Made by a program: the position numbers and the translations under genes. Positions 1 to 9,474 of a stretch of DNA of 64,000 bases are shown piece after piece (positions within the stretch are counted from its first letter, which is position 1; each line of letters begins with the position of its first letter). The notes below the pieces were generated by a model, which was given only the letters and a program-made list of their open reading frames with translations, ran no database searches and had not been told where the DNA came from. This stretch comes from Acinetobacter sp. ANC 4173 (GTDB lineage Bacteria > Pseudomonadota > Gammaproteobacteria > Pseudomonadales > Moraxellaceae): the NCBI RefSeq assembly GCF_004331255.1, contig NZ_SJOF01000003.1:1-64000 (forward strand), read 5' to 3'.

Positions 1-259
1 TCATCATCAAGCTAGGTCGGCTATGTTACTCTAATTTCAATCAAAGTCAACAGGTTTTGTTAATTATTTTTAAACCCCTTCAAGACTTCCAGATTCTACC
101 GCTTGGGCTAAATCCTTGTTTCTCAACAAGTTTTAATCAACATCACCGCCGATGGATGTGCATTCTACAGCATTCCCAAACCGTTGCAATACCCTTTTTA
201 ATTTTTATGCGAAAATAGCGTTCGTACGGTTAATTAATATTCAAAATCTACTTTTTTCA

Positions 260-1333
260 TCATTTTTTGAGCATAAAAGGTACAGTATTGATTAAATCAT
301 CCAGTATTTTTTCATCTTGATTTTTTTCTTGCCACTTTAATGCTCGACAATCCACATATTCACAATAGCCTGCTTCGCCATATTCTTCTCGGGCATTGAT
401 TTTAATTTGATATTTAAAACTCCCTACATAACCCGCAGCCAATCCAAATTTAAAATCTCCTCGGCTTTGCGCTTGTATTTGAATGACATCGCCAGTTTTA
501 TTTTGATAGTTCCATTCAAACTCTCTTGGTAAATACATCGCCTGTCCATTTGGAGTTACTACTTTGGGATAAACTCGATGTACTTTGAACTGTACTTGTT
601 CATCAAAAAGTTCTGTGCGTTCAACATTGGCATATTTAAGATAAATACGAGATTGTACAATTCGATTAAAGTGATCTCGTGTTTGCGCCATCAACACTTG
701 ATCACCATTATTGAGTTGAATAATTTGATAAGTAAAAAATGCTAAAGGTAGGTAAGGAAACTGAACTGCACGCGCAAACTCAAATACGCCATGCTGTGCA
801 ATCGGAAAAATTTGTTCTTTATAAGCAATACGCCCCTTAAAAAAACACCGTGTAGACCAATGCTCTCCGAGTCCCAGACGCATTTTATTAAAGTAGCTGA
901 CTTGTGTCGTGGTCTGAACAGAAAGCTGACAACTTAATTCATCATCATCACGTTGGATTTGAAAGTTAGGGAAATTTCCTAAAATTTGCTCATGATTTGA
1001 AAACTGCCACAAGCTTTTGGAAAAATGACAATCTCGTTGCATGGTATAGCTGTGCAATTGCCCCACCATGTGTGGACTGCTACTACACAAAATAGTTGCC
1101 GTATCTATTGCAGTGCTATGAATTGCGCTCTCATTGCGTAACATCGGCGCATGTGCAGCTCCCATTAATCCAATAAAATTAAAGTAATGCAGGGGTGCTG
1201 GAAGATTTGGCAGAATAATGCCGAAATAGACAAATTTATATTGACGTGTAGGGGTATGAAAATTTAAGTGTGACTTTTTCGGAGCCAGATTCAATTGTTT
1301 GGAACGATCTAAAAAATCTTGAAACAATTGCAT
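260..1333 (-). CDS. Uncharacterised protein, possibly DUF6670 family
   Basis: A 357-residue protein with no signal peptide and no obvious membrane segment; I do not recognise a catalytic motif. Its length, aromatic-rich beta-type sequence and an early Gly-Ala-Ala-His segment recall the uncharacterised DUF6670 proteins of Acinetobacter, but this is from memory. It lies 31 bp downstream of pssA on the same strand. A good ribosome site (GAGGAG) precedes the ATG inside that gap, so co-transcription with the phospholipid synthase is likely and a lipid-related role is conceivable. Function unknown. Confidence 0.6.
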   Translation of the reverse strand: MQLFQDFLDRSKQLNLAPKKSHLNFHTPTRQYKFVYFGIILPNLPAPLHYFNFIGLMGAAHAPMLRNESAIHSTAIDTATILCSSSPHMVGQLHSYTMQRDCHFSKSLWQFSNHEQILGNFPNFQIQRDDDELSCQLSVQTTTQVSYFNKMRLGLGEHWSTRCFFKGRIAYKEQIFPIAQHGVFEFARAVQFPYLPLAFFTYQIIQLNNGDQVLMAQTRDHFNRIVQSRIYLKYANVERTELFDEQVQFKVHRVYPKVVTPNGQAMYLPREFEWNYQNKTGDVIQIQAQSRGDFKFGLAAGYVGSFKYQIKINAREEYGEAGYCEYVDCRALKWQEKNQDEKILDDLINTVPFMLKK

Positions 1334-1364
1334 AACCTAGCTCCTCATCACAACTATCCCATGT

Positions 1365-2189
1365 TTAGCTCACCGTCTGTTTGCGAGCAAGAAAGGTAGT
1401 GACAAAACCAGAAAGCGCATAAATGATTGAAATCACCAATATGCCTACAGGAATATTGTAAGTCATCGCAGCGAGGATAAAGACAGCAATAGGTAACACT
1501 GCGAATGGAACGCGCTTACGGTCTACCGTTTTAAATGAATAATACTTGATATTAGAAATCATCAGTAGCCCAACTGCCACAATAATAGCGGCATTGACAA
1601 TCTGAATACCTAACTCATTTAAATCAAAGATGTTTGGAAAATCACGACCGACCCACACCATTGAAATAATCATGATGGCAGCTAATGGACTGGCTACCCC
1701 AATGAAGTAACGTTTATCAACTACTCCAATTTGCACATTAAAACGCGCAAGACGAAATGCAGCACATGCTGTGTAAATAAAACAACAAGCTAAACCAATA
1801 CGCCCCAAGTCATGCAGACTCCAGCTATACATAAGGATGGCAGGCGCAACACCGAAAGCCAACAAGTCGGAAAGTGAGTCAAATTGCTCTCCGAAAGCAC
1901 TTTGTGCACCAATGGCACGTGCAACACGACCATCTAAGCCATCAAACAAAGCTGCGATAAAAATGGCATAAATAGCTTGAGTAAACTCACCATTCATACT
2001 GGCAATAATGGAGTAAAAACCTGACAGTAATGCTGCTGTGGTAATTAAATTCGGCCACAGATAGATACCACGACGTTTGATCTTTTGCCCTTCTTGAGTA
2101 TGCTCCTCTTCAACAACTTCGAAGGTAATTCCATCGTAGTCATGGTCTGGAGCATGTAACTCACCTTCAGGTTTAGAGCTATTTGTCAT
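1365..2189 (-). CDS. pssA: CDP-diacylglycerol--serine O-phosphatidyltransferase
   Basis: Integral membrane enzyme that makes phosphatidylserine from CDP-diacylglycerol and serine, the first committed step to phosphatidylethanolamine. The CDP-alcohol phosphatidyltransferase signature DG-x2-AR-x8-G-x3-D-x3-D is complete (D86, G87, A90, R91, G100, D104, D108). It is followed by several hydrophobic helices and preceded by an acidic 40-residue cytoplasmic N-terminus. This is the multi-spanning type II-like form found in Gram-positives and many proteobacteria, not the peripheral PssA of E. coli. First gene of a likely two-gene unit with the uncharacterised gene at 260-1333. Confidence 0.9.
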   Translation of the reverse strand: MTNSSKPEGELHAPDHDYDGITFEVVEEEHTQEGQKIKRRGIYLWPNLITTAALLSGFYSIIASMNGEFTQAIYAIFIAALFDGLDGRVARAIGAQSAFGEQFDSLSDLLAFGVAPAILMYSWSLHDLGRIGLACCFIYTACAAFRLARFNVQIGVVDKRYFIGVASPLAAIMIISMVWVGRDFPNIFDLNELGIQIVNAAIIVAVGLLMISNIKYYSFKTVDRKRVPFAVLPIAVFILAAMTYNIPVGILVISIIYALSGFVTTFLARKQTVS

Positions 2190-2235
2190 TATTTTATATC
2201 CTAATCTGCAACCTAATTTATTCTATATATGGCAA

Positions 2236-3093
2236 TTATTCGCCAACTAACCAACGTACTGCGGCATGACCACCATTTTCTTGCATGCGCAAATGTGGGA
2301 ATAGCCATTGTAATGCTTCATCGGCATCTTCAGAGAACTTCCAAGGTGGATTAATCACCAATAAACCACAACCATTTAAGCCCACTGGGGTATCATCTGG
2401 CCAAACGCAGACTTCACAAACCAATTGACGACGAATACCCGTTTTAAACATTTTTTTCTCAAAACGTTCAATCATGGCGCGATCTTTAATTGGGTACCAG
2501 ACCGCAAATACTCCTGTCGGCCATTTTTTATAAGCAGCGACGAGAAGTTCAACCAATTGCGGAAAATCTTTACGTTCCAGTTCATAAGGTGGATCGATCA
2601 TGACCAAGCCACGCTTTTCTTTCGGTGGAATTACACCCAGTAGACCTTCATAAGCATCACGCTCATGCAAGCCTGCACGTTTGTCATGAATGTTATGACG
2701 TAATTGCTGAAAGACATCACGCTGCATTTCAAAAATGGTCGCTTTATCGATATCACGCATACCTTCTAGCGCAAACCACGGCGAACCAGGATATGCCCCT
2801 TTACCAAAATTACTACGCATTTTTTCAACAATTTTTAAATATTGCTGAACCCCTTCAGGCGCAGTACGTTTTACTGAATCATCCAGTTTAACTAAACGAT
2901 GAATACCATTTAAAAATTCGCCTGATTTTTGTGCTTCTGAGGTCGATAAGTCATATTTACCCGCACCACCATGCGTATCAACATAGCGATATGGTTTATC
3001 TTTTGCATTGAGTCGCGTCAAAAGCTGTAGCAATAAAACATGCTTCATGACATCGGCAAAGTTGCCTGCATGGAAATGGTGGCGGTAATTCAT
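2236..3093 (-). CDS. rlmJ: 23S rRNA (adenine(2030)-N6)-methyltransferase
   Basis: SAM-dependent methyltransferase that modifies A2030 of 23S rRNA. The N-terminus (MNYRHHFHAGNFADVMKH) is diagnostic for the RlmJ family, and the catalytic N6-adenine motif DPPY is seen at about residues 166-169 in a MIDPPYE context. At 285 residues it is close to the E. coli protein (280). It stands alone: pssA lies 46 bp further along on the same strand and the oxygenase gene is divergent. Not essential in E. coli. Confidence 0.93.
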   Translation of the reverse strand: MNYRHHFHAGNFADVMKHVLLLQLLTRLNAKDKPYRYVDTHGGAGKYDLSTSEAQKSGEFLNGIHRLVKLDDSVKRTAPEGVQQYLKIVEKMRSNFGKGAYPGSPWFALEGMRDIDKATIFEMQRDVFQQLRHNIHDKRAGLHERDAYEGLLGVIPPKEKRGLVMIDPPYELERKDFPQLVELLVAAYKKWPTGVFAVWYPIKDRAMIERFEKKMFKTGIRRQLVCEVCVWPDDTPVGLNGCGLLVINPPWKFSEDADEALQWLFPHLRMQENGGHAAVRWLVGE

Positions 3094-3208
3094 TTCTATT
3101 TAATTCCTAAAATCAATGGTTATTTTAGCATGAAAAATAGTTTCATTCCGACGGATATGTTGTTCTAGAATAAAGCAGTTCTGTTTTCTTGTTTTGAGTT
3201 GTGCTTCT

Positions 3209-3811
3209 ATGCTTGTTTCCAAGCTTCCTGCATCGTGGAATATCGATCAAGTTCTCAATGATCTTGACCAACATGGTTTTGCACTGATTGATCACGCCTA
3301 TCCTGCTGAATATGTCACTGATTTAGTCAATGAATGTGCCTCACATTTAAATCAATTTCGTGAAGCAGCCATTCAAAATGGTGTGGTTAGTCAAATTCGT
3401 AGTGATCATATTTTATGGATTCATCCAGAACTACCAGTCGCACAACAACATGTCGAAACCCTATCGCTCTTGTCCGAACAACTGAATCAGGCGTTTTATT
3501 TAGGGATTCGTGAAGTTGAAGCTCATTTTGCTTGTTACTCTGCGGGTGAATTTTATGCGCTACATCGTGATAATCCGCAACAGAAAAATGATCGCGTTAT
3601 TTCAACGGTTTATTATTTGCATGAGCAATGGCAAGACGATTGGGGCGGTCAGCTTCGGCTTCAGGATAAAAATGGTGAGTGGCATATTATTCAGCCTCAA
3701 CCGAATCGGATTGCCCTGTTTCGGAGTGATCTGCTACATGAAGTGATTGAGGCCAAACAACAACGCCTTTCAATTACCGCTTGGTTAAGAAGTGGCAATA
3801 GCATCTGGTAA
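3209..3811 (+). CDS. 2OG-Fe(II) oxygenase, prolyl 4-hydroxylase-like
   Basis: A 200-residue double-stranded beta-helix oxygenase that uses 2-oxoglutarate and iron(II). The iron triad is visible: H119-x-D121 in the YALHRD segment and H177 in SDLLHEV, followed by R186 in the RLSITAWLR segment, which would bind the 2-oxoglutarate carboxylate. It resembles the bacterial prolyl-hydroxylase-like proteins whose substrates (possibly a ribosomal protein or EF-Tu) are mostly unproven. An upstream in-frame TTG at 3194 is possible; I prefer the ATG at 3209. Divergent from rlmJ. Confidence 0.8.
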   Translation: MLVSKLPASWNIDQVLNDLDQHGFALIDHAYPAEYVTDLVNECASHLNQFREAAIQNGVVSQIRSDHILWIHPELPVAQQHVETLSLLSEQLNQAFYLGIREVEAHFACYSAGEFYALHRDNPQQKNDRVISTVYYLHEQWQDDWGGQLRLQDKNGEWHIIQPQPNRIALFRSDLLHEVIEAKQQRLSITAWLRSGNSIW

Positions 3812-3870
3812 ACCTTTAAATCTTTCCGAATGACCTTATATAGTAGGCTTAACTAGAGAGGACTGCACGA

Positions 3871-4398
3871 ATGCTAAAAGATGCAAAGCAAATTATTGCG
3901 AGAATTGGTGAAACTGACCAAATGTATTTGGAAGGTAATAGACCCGATTTAGCACTTGAACGTGCAGACTTACGTTTGGCATTGGTGACGTTGAGTCGTG
4001 TGCGTCAGGAGCAGCTCCACTTTTTACAGGAAGCCATTGTGCTGCTTGAACAAGGTCGCATCGAATTTGAAGAAATACCGCTACGTACCTATTTAGACTT
4101 GTCCTTACTTTTGGCCAAGGCCTACATGCTGTATTTTGAAATTACCAAAGAACAGCGTTTTGCTTTAATTACCCAGCAGATTCTAAAACCCTTAACTGTG
4201 CATGAGCATGGCGATGTCTATTTCTTCCTCGCCTACGCCAGCGCATGTAAAAATGATACTGCACTGAGTCGCCATTGGTTAAAGAAATATAGTCAAACCT
4301 CTGAATTTGATGCTTTCTTATTACAGCAGCACTCTGCTTTTGCCCCTTATCGTGAAACGCTATGGTTTATACAACTCACACAGCCAAAACCACACTAA
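3871..4398 (+). CDS. Uncharacterised all-helical protein
   Basis: A 175-residue soluble protein with strongly helical, Leu-rich composition and no signal peptide. The second half (about residues 75-155) looks like two or three TPR-type helix pairs, including FFLAYASACKNDTALSRHW. I do not recognise the family. Ribosome site AGAGAGG sits just before the ATG, and a strong terminator follows at 4417, so it is a short monocistronic unit or the end of one started by the oxygenase gene 59 bp upstream. Confidence 0.6.
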   Translation: MLKDAKQIIARIGETDQMYLEGNRPDLALERADLRLALVTLSRVRQEQLHFLQEAIVLLEQGRIEFEEIPLRTYLDLSLLLAKAYMLYFEITKEQRFALITQQILKPLTVHEHGDVYFFLAYASACKNDTALSRHWLKKYSQTSEFDAFLLQQHSAFAPYRETLWFIQLTQPKPH

Positions 4399-4416
4399 AC
4401 ATCGAAAATTTGCATT

Positions 4417-4447
4417 AAAAAAAGCGTCCTGAGAGACGCTTTTTTTA
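4417..4447 (+). terminator. Rho-independent terminator
   Basis: Stem AAAGCGTC / GACGCTTT with a short loop, flanked by an A-run on the left and a T-run on the right. It ends the 3871 gene and, read leftward, could also stop transcription of the first DUF2789 gene. Confidence 0.85.
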
Positions 4448-4485
4448 AGATATAAATTGGGCCAACACAGCAACAGCTCAGGATG

Positions 4486-4737
4486 TTAAGCCGTTTGTAA
4501 TTTATAAGCATCCATATGTAGTTGCTGGTTGAGTTCATCAATCCAGATTGCCCAATCATCATCTTGTACCAAATGACTAATCAGAAAATCACGTTGTGAA
4601 CGATTCCAAAATGGCGCCTCATGCAATGATAAATATGCAGGCAGCTGATGTGTACGCACATACAGCTCTATAGCGGCCAGACTGTTTGCCAGACCTAATT
4701 GTGAAAACAGTAGCTCTAAGGATGGATTATTTTTCAT
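4486..4737 (-). CDS. DUF2789 family protein (paralogue A)
   Basis: An 83-residue protein that matches the DUF2789 pattern: an N-terminal LLFSQLGL segment, a central H-x-LP motif, then APFWNRSQRDFL and a closing DDDWAIWIDELNQQLH stretch. The family is small, soluble and of unknown function. Its neighbour at 4883-5140 is a clear paralogue with the same motifs in the same order. No membrane segment or metal site is seen. It is followed by the bidirectional terminator at 4417. Confidence 0.8.
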   Translation of the reverse strand: MKNNPSLELLFSQLGLANSLAAIELYVRTHQLPAYLSLHEAPFWNRSQRDFLISHLVQDDDWAIWIDELNQQLHMDAYKLQTA

Positions 4738-4803
4738 CGTTTCCCGCCCCTTATCAGTTTATCTATAATTTATTATTTAATTAACTTATAAGAATTATTC
4801 AGG

Positions 4804-4869
4804 CAAAAAAAGGGGCTATCGCAATTTTGTTGTAGCTTTTTGTGAACTACAGAAAAAGTGCGACAGCCC
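4804..4869 (-). terminator. Long nested terminator hairpin after DUF2789 paralogue B
   Basis: On the minus strand an 11-bp stem with one mismatch (GGGCTGTCGCA pairing with TGCGATAGCCC) encloses a second inverted repeat (TGTAG/CTACA). It is followed by CCTTTTTTT, giving an intrinsic terminator for the gene at 4883-5140. The loop, over 30 nt with its own inner stem, is unusually long. Confidence 0.7.
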
Positions 4870-4882
4870 GTATGTAATTTTA

Positions 4883-5140
4883 TTAATCCGAGATATTCAT
4901 GGCTCCAGCATCTTCATGCAATTGCTCATTTAAAGTATCAATCACGATTGCCCATTCATCATCTTTGTCCCAGTGGCTATGCAGAAATTCACGCTGCGCA
5001 TCTGTCCAAAAGCTTGCTTGATGCAGTTCGACATCTGCCGCCAGTTGATGCTGACGTATAAATTGATCCATTGCACTTTCACTGGAATCTAAACCCAACT
5101 GGTCGAAAAGCAGTATTAGGGTTGGCTGTACATCAAACAT
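4883..5140 (-). CDS. DUF2789 family protein (paralogue B)
   Basis: An 85-residue DUF2789 protein aligned end to end with the neighbouring 83-residue copy: LLFDQLGL, HQLAADVELHQASFW, AQREFL and DDEWAIVIDTLNEQLHEDA. The two share roughly half their residues by eye, so the duplication is old. Each has its own upstream gap and its own terminator, so they are probably expressed separately. Function unknown. Confidence 0.8.
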   Translation of the reverse strand: MFDVQPTLILLFDQLGLDSSESAMDQFIRQHQLAADVELHQASFWTDAQREFLHSHWDKDDEWAIVIDTLNEQLHEDAGAMNISD

Positions 5141-5248
5141 ATTACACCCCTATCTCGTTGTTCTCTTTTTAAGGTAACCGAATAGTACGATAAAATCATT
5201 CTGTATATTTTTTCAGCATGTTATTTTTTGTTGATTCTATTCAGCCAT

Positions 5249-5280
5249 AAAAAAAGCACCCTCTAAGAGGATGCTTTTTT
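5249..5280 (-). terminator. Terminator of mdh
   Basis: Hairpin AAGCACCCTCT / AGAGGATGCTT with A- and T-runs on both sides, 23 bp past the mdh stop codon in the direction of transcription. Confidence 0.85.
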
Positions 5281-5302
5281 AACTTAATCAGTAAAGATTA
5301 AA

Positions 5303-6289
5303 TTAGTTCACCATGTCAGCAATTGCTGCACGTTCTTCTTCTAGCTCATTAAGCGTGAAGTTGATACGCTCACGGCTGAATTCATCGATTTCAAGACCTT
5401 GAACGATTTTGTATTCGCCATTTTCAGTCGTTACAGGGAAACCGAACATAACGCCTTCTGGGATACCATAAGAACCATCAGAAGGAATACCCATCGTTAC
5501 CCATTTGCCGTTTGTGCCAAGAGCCCAATCGCGCATATGGTCGATTGCAGCGTTTGCAGCAGAAGCAGCAGAAGACAAACCACGCGCTTCGATGATCGCA
5601 GCACCACGTTTACCAACAGTTGGAAGGAACACATCTTTGTTCCAAGCAGCATCGTTGATTTTGTCTTTTAAGCTTTCGCCATTTACTGTAGCAAAACGGT
5701 AGTCGGCATACATTGTTGGAGAGTGGTTACCCCAAACAGTCATGTCTTCGATGTCAGAAACTGCAACACCCGCTTTTTGAGCAAGTTGAGTTAACGCACG
5801 GTTGTGGTCAAGACGTAACATTGCTGTGAAGTTTTTCGCTGGAAGATCTGGAGCAGATTTCATTGCGATGTAAGCATTCGTGTTCGCAGGGTTCCCTACA
5901 ACAAGTACTTTCACGTCACGGCTAGCAACTTCGTTTAATGCTTGACCTTGACCAATGAAAATTTCGCCGTTCACTTTTAACAAGTCAGCACGTTCCATAC
6001 CAGGACCACGTGGACGTGAACCAACCAATAACGCGTAGTCAGCATCTTTGAATGCAACTTTCGGATCATCAGTACCGATCATGCCAGCCAATAATGGGAA
6101 AGCACAGTCATCTAATTCCATCATTACGCCTTTAAGCGCAGCTTGAGCTTTCTCAAATGGAACTTCTAACAATTGCAAAATAACAGGTTGGTCTTTACCA
6201 AGCATTTCACCGCTAGCAATACGGAATAATAAGCTGTAACCGATTTGACCAGCTGCACCAGTAACGGCAACGCGAACAGGTTGCTTCAT
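5303..6289 (-). CDS. mdh: Malate dehydrogenase (NAD-dependent)
   Basis: TCA-cycle enzyme that oxidises malate to oxaloacetate in the cytoplasm. The Rossmann motif TGAAGQIGY is near residue 10, the substrate arginines are in [11 protein letters not shown], and the catalytic histidine is in [12 protein letters not shown] near residue 188. At 328 residues with these motifs it belongs to the cytosolic-type (LDH-like MDH group 2) branch, not to the 312-residue E. coli type. Monocistronic, with its own terminator. Confidence 0.96.
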   Translation of the reverse strand: MKQPVRVAVTGAAGQIGYSLLFRIASGEMLGKDQPVILQLLEVPFEKAQAALKGVMMELDDCAFPLLAGMIGTDDPKVAFKDADYALLVGSRPRGPGMERADLLKVNGEIFIGQGQALNEVASRDVKVLVVGNPANTNAYIAMKSAPDLPAKNFTAMLRLDHNRALTQLAQKAGVAVSDIEDMTVWGNHSPTMYADYRFATVNGESLKDKINDAAWNKDVFLPTVGKRGAAIIEARGLSSAASAANAAIDHMRDWALGTNGKWVTMGIPSDGSYGIPEGVMFGFPVTTENGEYKIVQGLEIDEFSRERINFTLNELEEERAAIADMVN

Positions 6290-6459
6290 GTAATTATCTC
6301 CAATTGAGGATCGTTAATATGATTAAACGGGGCTGTCCGTTTTCATCGAATTATCATAAACGGCAAAGATTGTACTCCAATCCTCAAGGATATGCATAAA
6401 AAAGAGCGTGAATTCAACAAAAGTCTGATAGGAAATATAAATCAACCGTCACAAAAAAC

Positions 6460-7125
6460 TTAGTATGACCCTTTAATCGTGATCTGATTTGGGCAATTTC
6501 CAACCACGGCGCTAGAGCACTGTTTATACTGCCCATTGGTTTTATAACAGACATTCACTTTGGTCAAAAAGTTTTCACCGCGATAACTCTGACACCCCAA
6601 CTGAATTCCAGTAGTGGGCAAGGTCGGGTTCAAACGCAAAAAATGTAATTTGATTTGACTTTGTGGCAAAGTTCGCGTTTCTGGGCTTGATAATTCTGCA
6701 GGGATTTTCAAACGTTCTGCATAATTAATAATGGTGCGAAAATACTGACTCGCCCCCATCGGCACACAGCCACCAATCGATTGCCAAAGTTGAACACGTG
6801 CATTTTCGTCTGGCATGACTCTAGCCACAACTTTGGCTTGCAGAGGGGACAATATTGCAGAAGATGAGATCTCGCAGTCTCGCTGTGTTGTTTCAGGTAA
6901 TAATCCAACAATATTCAGCGAATATCCTTCCAAACATTTGCGTCGTTTACTGCGTTGGCTATCCATCATACACGTCGCAGGTGTCATTTGGATTTCCATG
7001 ACATAACCATGTAACGCAACAGAAGAAGCGGCGTGGGTAAGCTGAGTACAAACAGCCAGACCTAAGCCACCAATTGCTAGGTAAGTCGCTTTAATCTGTT
7101 TATTTTCAACTACATCAAACCACAT
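6460..7125 (-). CDS. RNase T2-like secreted protein lacking catalytic residues
   Basis: A 221-residue protein with an N-terminal signal segment (hydrophobic core near residues 14-31, THAASS cleavage region). The backbone follows the bacterial RNase T2/RNase I fold: a Met-x-Pro-Ala-x-Cys segment, the CAS I region as NIVGLLPE, the CAS II region as LWQSIGGC followed by SQYFR, and the cysteine-rich C-terminal part with VNVCY, QCSS and NCP. In active enzymes CAS I is HGLWP and CAS II is EW-x-KHG-x-C. Here both catalytic histidines and the acid are replaced (V, I and L). I infer a periplasmic, non-catalytic T2 homologue. It ends the unit started by slt, 37 bp upstream. Confidence 0.6.
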   Translation of the reverse strand: MWFDVVENKQIKATYLAIGGLGLAVCTQLTHAASSVALHGYVMEIQMTPATCMMDSQRSKRRKCLEGYSLNIVGLLPETTQRDCEISSSAILSPLQAKVVARVMPDENARVQLWQSIGGCVPMGASQYFRTIINYAERLKIPAELSSPETRTLPQSQIKLHFLRLNPTLPTTGIQLGCQSYRGENFLTKVNVCYKTNGQYKQCSSAVVGNCPNQITIKGSY

Positions 7126-7162
7126 GAATGCTCGACCTTCTCATGCTGCTTATACAATAAAT

Positions 7163-9121
7163 TTATGGCGTACCACGATAAGGAATAACCTGCATACGAT
7201 TCCCAATAGACTGCGCCCCCTGTCCCAACAAGACCCCATAATGCGTGGCATTGGTCATGACTTGTTTGACATAGTCTCGGGTTTCATTCAACGGGATGGT
7301 TTCCGTATATTGATCTGCGGCAAGGGGGCGATCATCTGGTTGCCAACGACGTGCCCGATTTGGCCCAGCATTATAGCCCGCAGTCGCCAACACAGGATTA
7401 CTGCTTAATTGGCTATTAATCATCGACAGATAAAATGTTCCATAACGAATATTGGTATTCATATCCGATAACGCGGCAGGATTATAAGTTTCACCCATTT
7501 GCTTGGCAACTAATCGTGCTGTATCTGGCATGATCTGCATTAAACCACCAGCACCAACATGTGAACGAGCATTCGAAACAAAACGACTTTCCTGACGCAT
7601 TAAGCCATATGCCCATGCAGGGTCAATTCCAGCATTCTGGCTATGACTGACCACATAGCTTTGATGTGGCATCGCATAACGATACGCATAGTTATTTTTA
7701 TTTTCTGTACGGTCTGCTGCATAAATGGCGCGGTCATACCACCCCATATCGGTTGCACGTTTAGCAGCCGCCAGCAACAAACCATCATCATGTTTTAAAT
7801 AGGCTTGTCGTACTGCCCAGTTCCATTCACGATTCACATAATTGTCTGGCGCATTGACATTGCGTAGTGCAAAAGCACGGTTAAAATGAATATCTTGACT
7901 CAAACGCTGCAAGTCACTGTTGGTCGGCTGAACATTACTTGGAATCGTACTGTATCGCTGCCCTACATGGTCTTTGGCTAATAAATTATGATACTGGTCG
8001 CCTTGAGCCAATTTACGGAAAATTTCCTGTGCGCTGCGTTTTGCACTGGCATCATTGCGTTGCTCATAAGCACGGGCCAACCAATATTGCCAACGATCTT
8101 CTTGTTTTTGATTGACACTCATGGCATCAATGGCACGAATTAAACTTTCCCAAGCACTAAAACGAATGGCTTGGCGTGCATAGATTTCGGCTTCTTCGGG
8201 GCTAAATGGTAAGCCATAACTGGCATCCAAATTATTAAACACTTCGCGCTTGAAGTTATTCTTCATAACCGTTGTAGCACCCACATACCCCACTGCACGG
8301 TATAAGGCTTTTTGTACCGCTTCCGGTGTTCCTTGAGCAGCACGTTGCACAGAGGACATCGCGACATCCAGATCGCTATCTGCCATACGTCCCATCGCAA
8401 AGATTAAATAAGCTTGCTCTTCTGCGCTCGCTTTAGGTGCAGACCAAACATAGTTTAATGGATCGGCTTGAATCTGATTTAATTGAGCTAGGCTTAAATT
8501 CAATCCCAACGACTGTGCTGTTGCTACAGCCTGCCCCGATTGACCCGCACGCAACAATCCCCATAAACGTTGTTGCCTATCTTGCTGGGTCATTAAAGGA
8601 CTCGACAGCATTTGTCGTGCTAAACCTGTACAAGACTCTGGTTGTGAGTTGGTCGTCAACCAAACATCTTTATATTCTGCAAAAACTAAACTATCCCCTG
8701 TTTTTGCACGCACTTGGGCAACTGCACAACTTTCGGCCTGATCGGGATTGGTCACATAAGCTAAAACAGGCTGCGCACTATTAAAATCAGCTTGCTTGAC
8801 CTTTTCTTCGACATAATCTGCCGCTAATTTTTCCGCCATCGCTGATTGAGGATAACGACGAGCAAAATTAATAATATTGTTGGCTGGTTGAAAGCCTAAA
8901 TTGGCATTTAAAGCCCAATATTCTGGGTAGTAGCCCAAAGCATCATTTTGCATGGACATTTGGTATTGTTGTAATAACGCAGTATTGCCAGAATTGGCTG
9001 CCTGCAACGCATCATTAAATTGTTCATCTGCTGCATAGGCATGCCCTAATATGCCGATTGAAGCCACACTCCATGCAAGTACGTGATAATAATTTTTTTT
9101 ATCTAACCACCGATTTAACAT
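7163..9121 (-). CDS. slt: Soluble lytic murein transglycosylase, Slt70 type
   Basis: Periplasmic enzyme that cleaves peptidoglycan between MurNAc and GlcNAc, forming 1,6-anhydro ends. It has a signal peptide, a long alpha-superhelical region (about residues 35-480) and a C-terminal lysozyme-like SLT domain. The catalytic glutamate is E511 in GLMRQESRF, followed by GAGGLMQIMP and AGYNAGPNRA. The 652-residue length fits the Slt70 family. The T2-RNase-like gene follows 37 bp downstream on the same strand. Confidence 0.92.
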   Translation of the reverse strand: MLNRWLDKKNYYHVLAWSVASIGILGHAYAADEQFNDALQAANSGNTALLQQYQMSMQNDALGYYPEYWALNANLGFQPANNIINFARRYPQSAMAEKLAADYVEEKVKQADFNSAQPVLAYVTNPDQAESCAVAQVRAKTGDSLVFAEYKDVWLTTNSQPESCTGLARQMLSSPLMTQQDRQQRLWGLLRAGQSGQAVATAQSLGLNLSLAQLNQIQADPLNYVWSAPKASAEEQAYLIFAMGRMADSDLDVAMSSVQRAAQGTPEAVQKALYRAVGYVGATTVMKNNFKREVFNNLDASYGLPFSPEEAEIYARQAIRFSAWESLIRAIDAMSVNQKQEDRWQYWLARAYEQRNDASAKRSAQEIFRKLAQGDQYHNLLAKDHVGQRYSTIPSNVQPTNSDLQRLSQDIHFNRAFALRNVNAPDNYVNREWNWAVRQAYLKHDDGLLLAAAKRATDMGWYDRAIYAADRTENKNNYAYRYAMPHQSYVVSHSQNAGIDPAWAYGLMRQESRFVSNARSHVGAGGLMQIMPDTARLVAKQMGETYNPAALSDMNTNIRYGTFYLSMINSQLSSNPVLATAGYNAGPNRARRWQPDDRPLAADQYTETIPLNETRDYVKQVMTNATHYGVLLGQGAQSIGNRMQVIPYRGTP

Positions 9122-9474
9122 ATGTGCGCCTTCATCCTTTATTTTAACCTATTCGACTCAATCTCAATATAAACACTTTGTTCATGCAGCTAGTTTAGAA
9201 TATTCTCCAACTACTCTGTTGTTGTGTTATGTAACCTTCTGATAAGGCAATATTAATTTTCAAACATTTTTGCTTCATAAATCAATATTTTTGCTTCGAT
9301 ATTTAAAGCTGACCGTTTTTCTGTAAATCCTGCTAAAATATGCGCCTTCCTTATATTGCTCTCGTGTTTAATCGTGTTTCTGTGCTCGCCAATGTCGAAG
9401 AATTTTTTATCGACAATACCTAACGCAGATACAGTTGTTACACGTTTCTCCGTTTTATCCTGTTAGGAGCCTAC
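9122..9474. other. Intergenic region between slt and miaB
   Basis: 353 bp between divergent genes. It holds the presumed promoters of both. An extended -10 (TGCTAAAAT, 9331-9339) lies upstream of miaB, and a small inverted repeat TGTCGA/TCGACA is seen near 9391-9415 in the miaB leader. The miaB ribosome site TTAGGAG is just before the ATG. I see no coding sequence or known RNA here. Confidence 0.5.
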
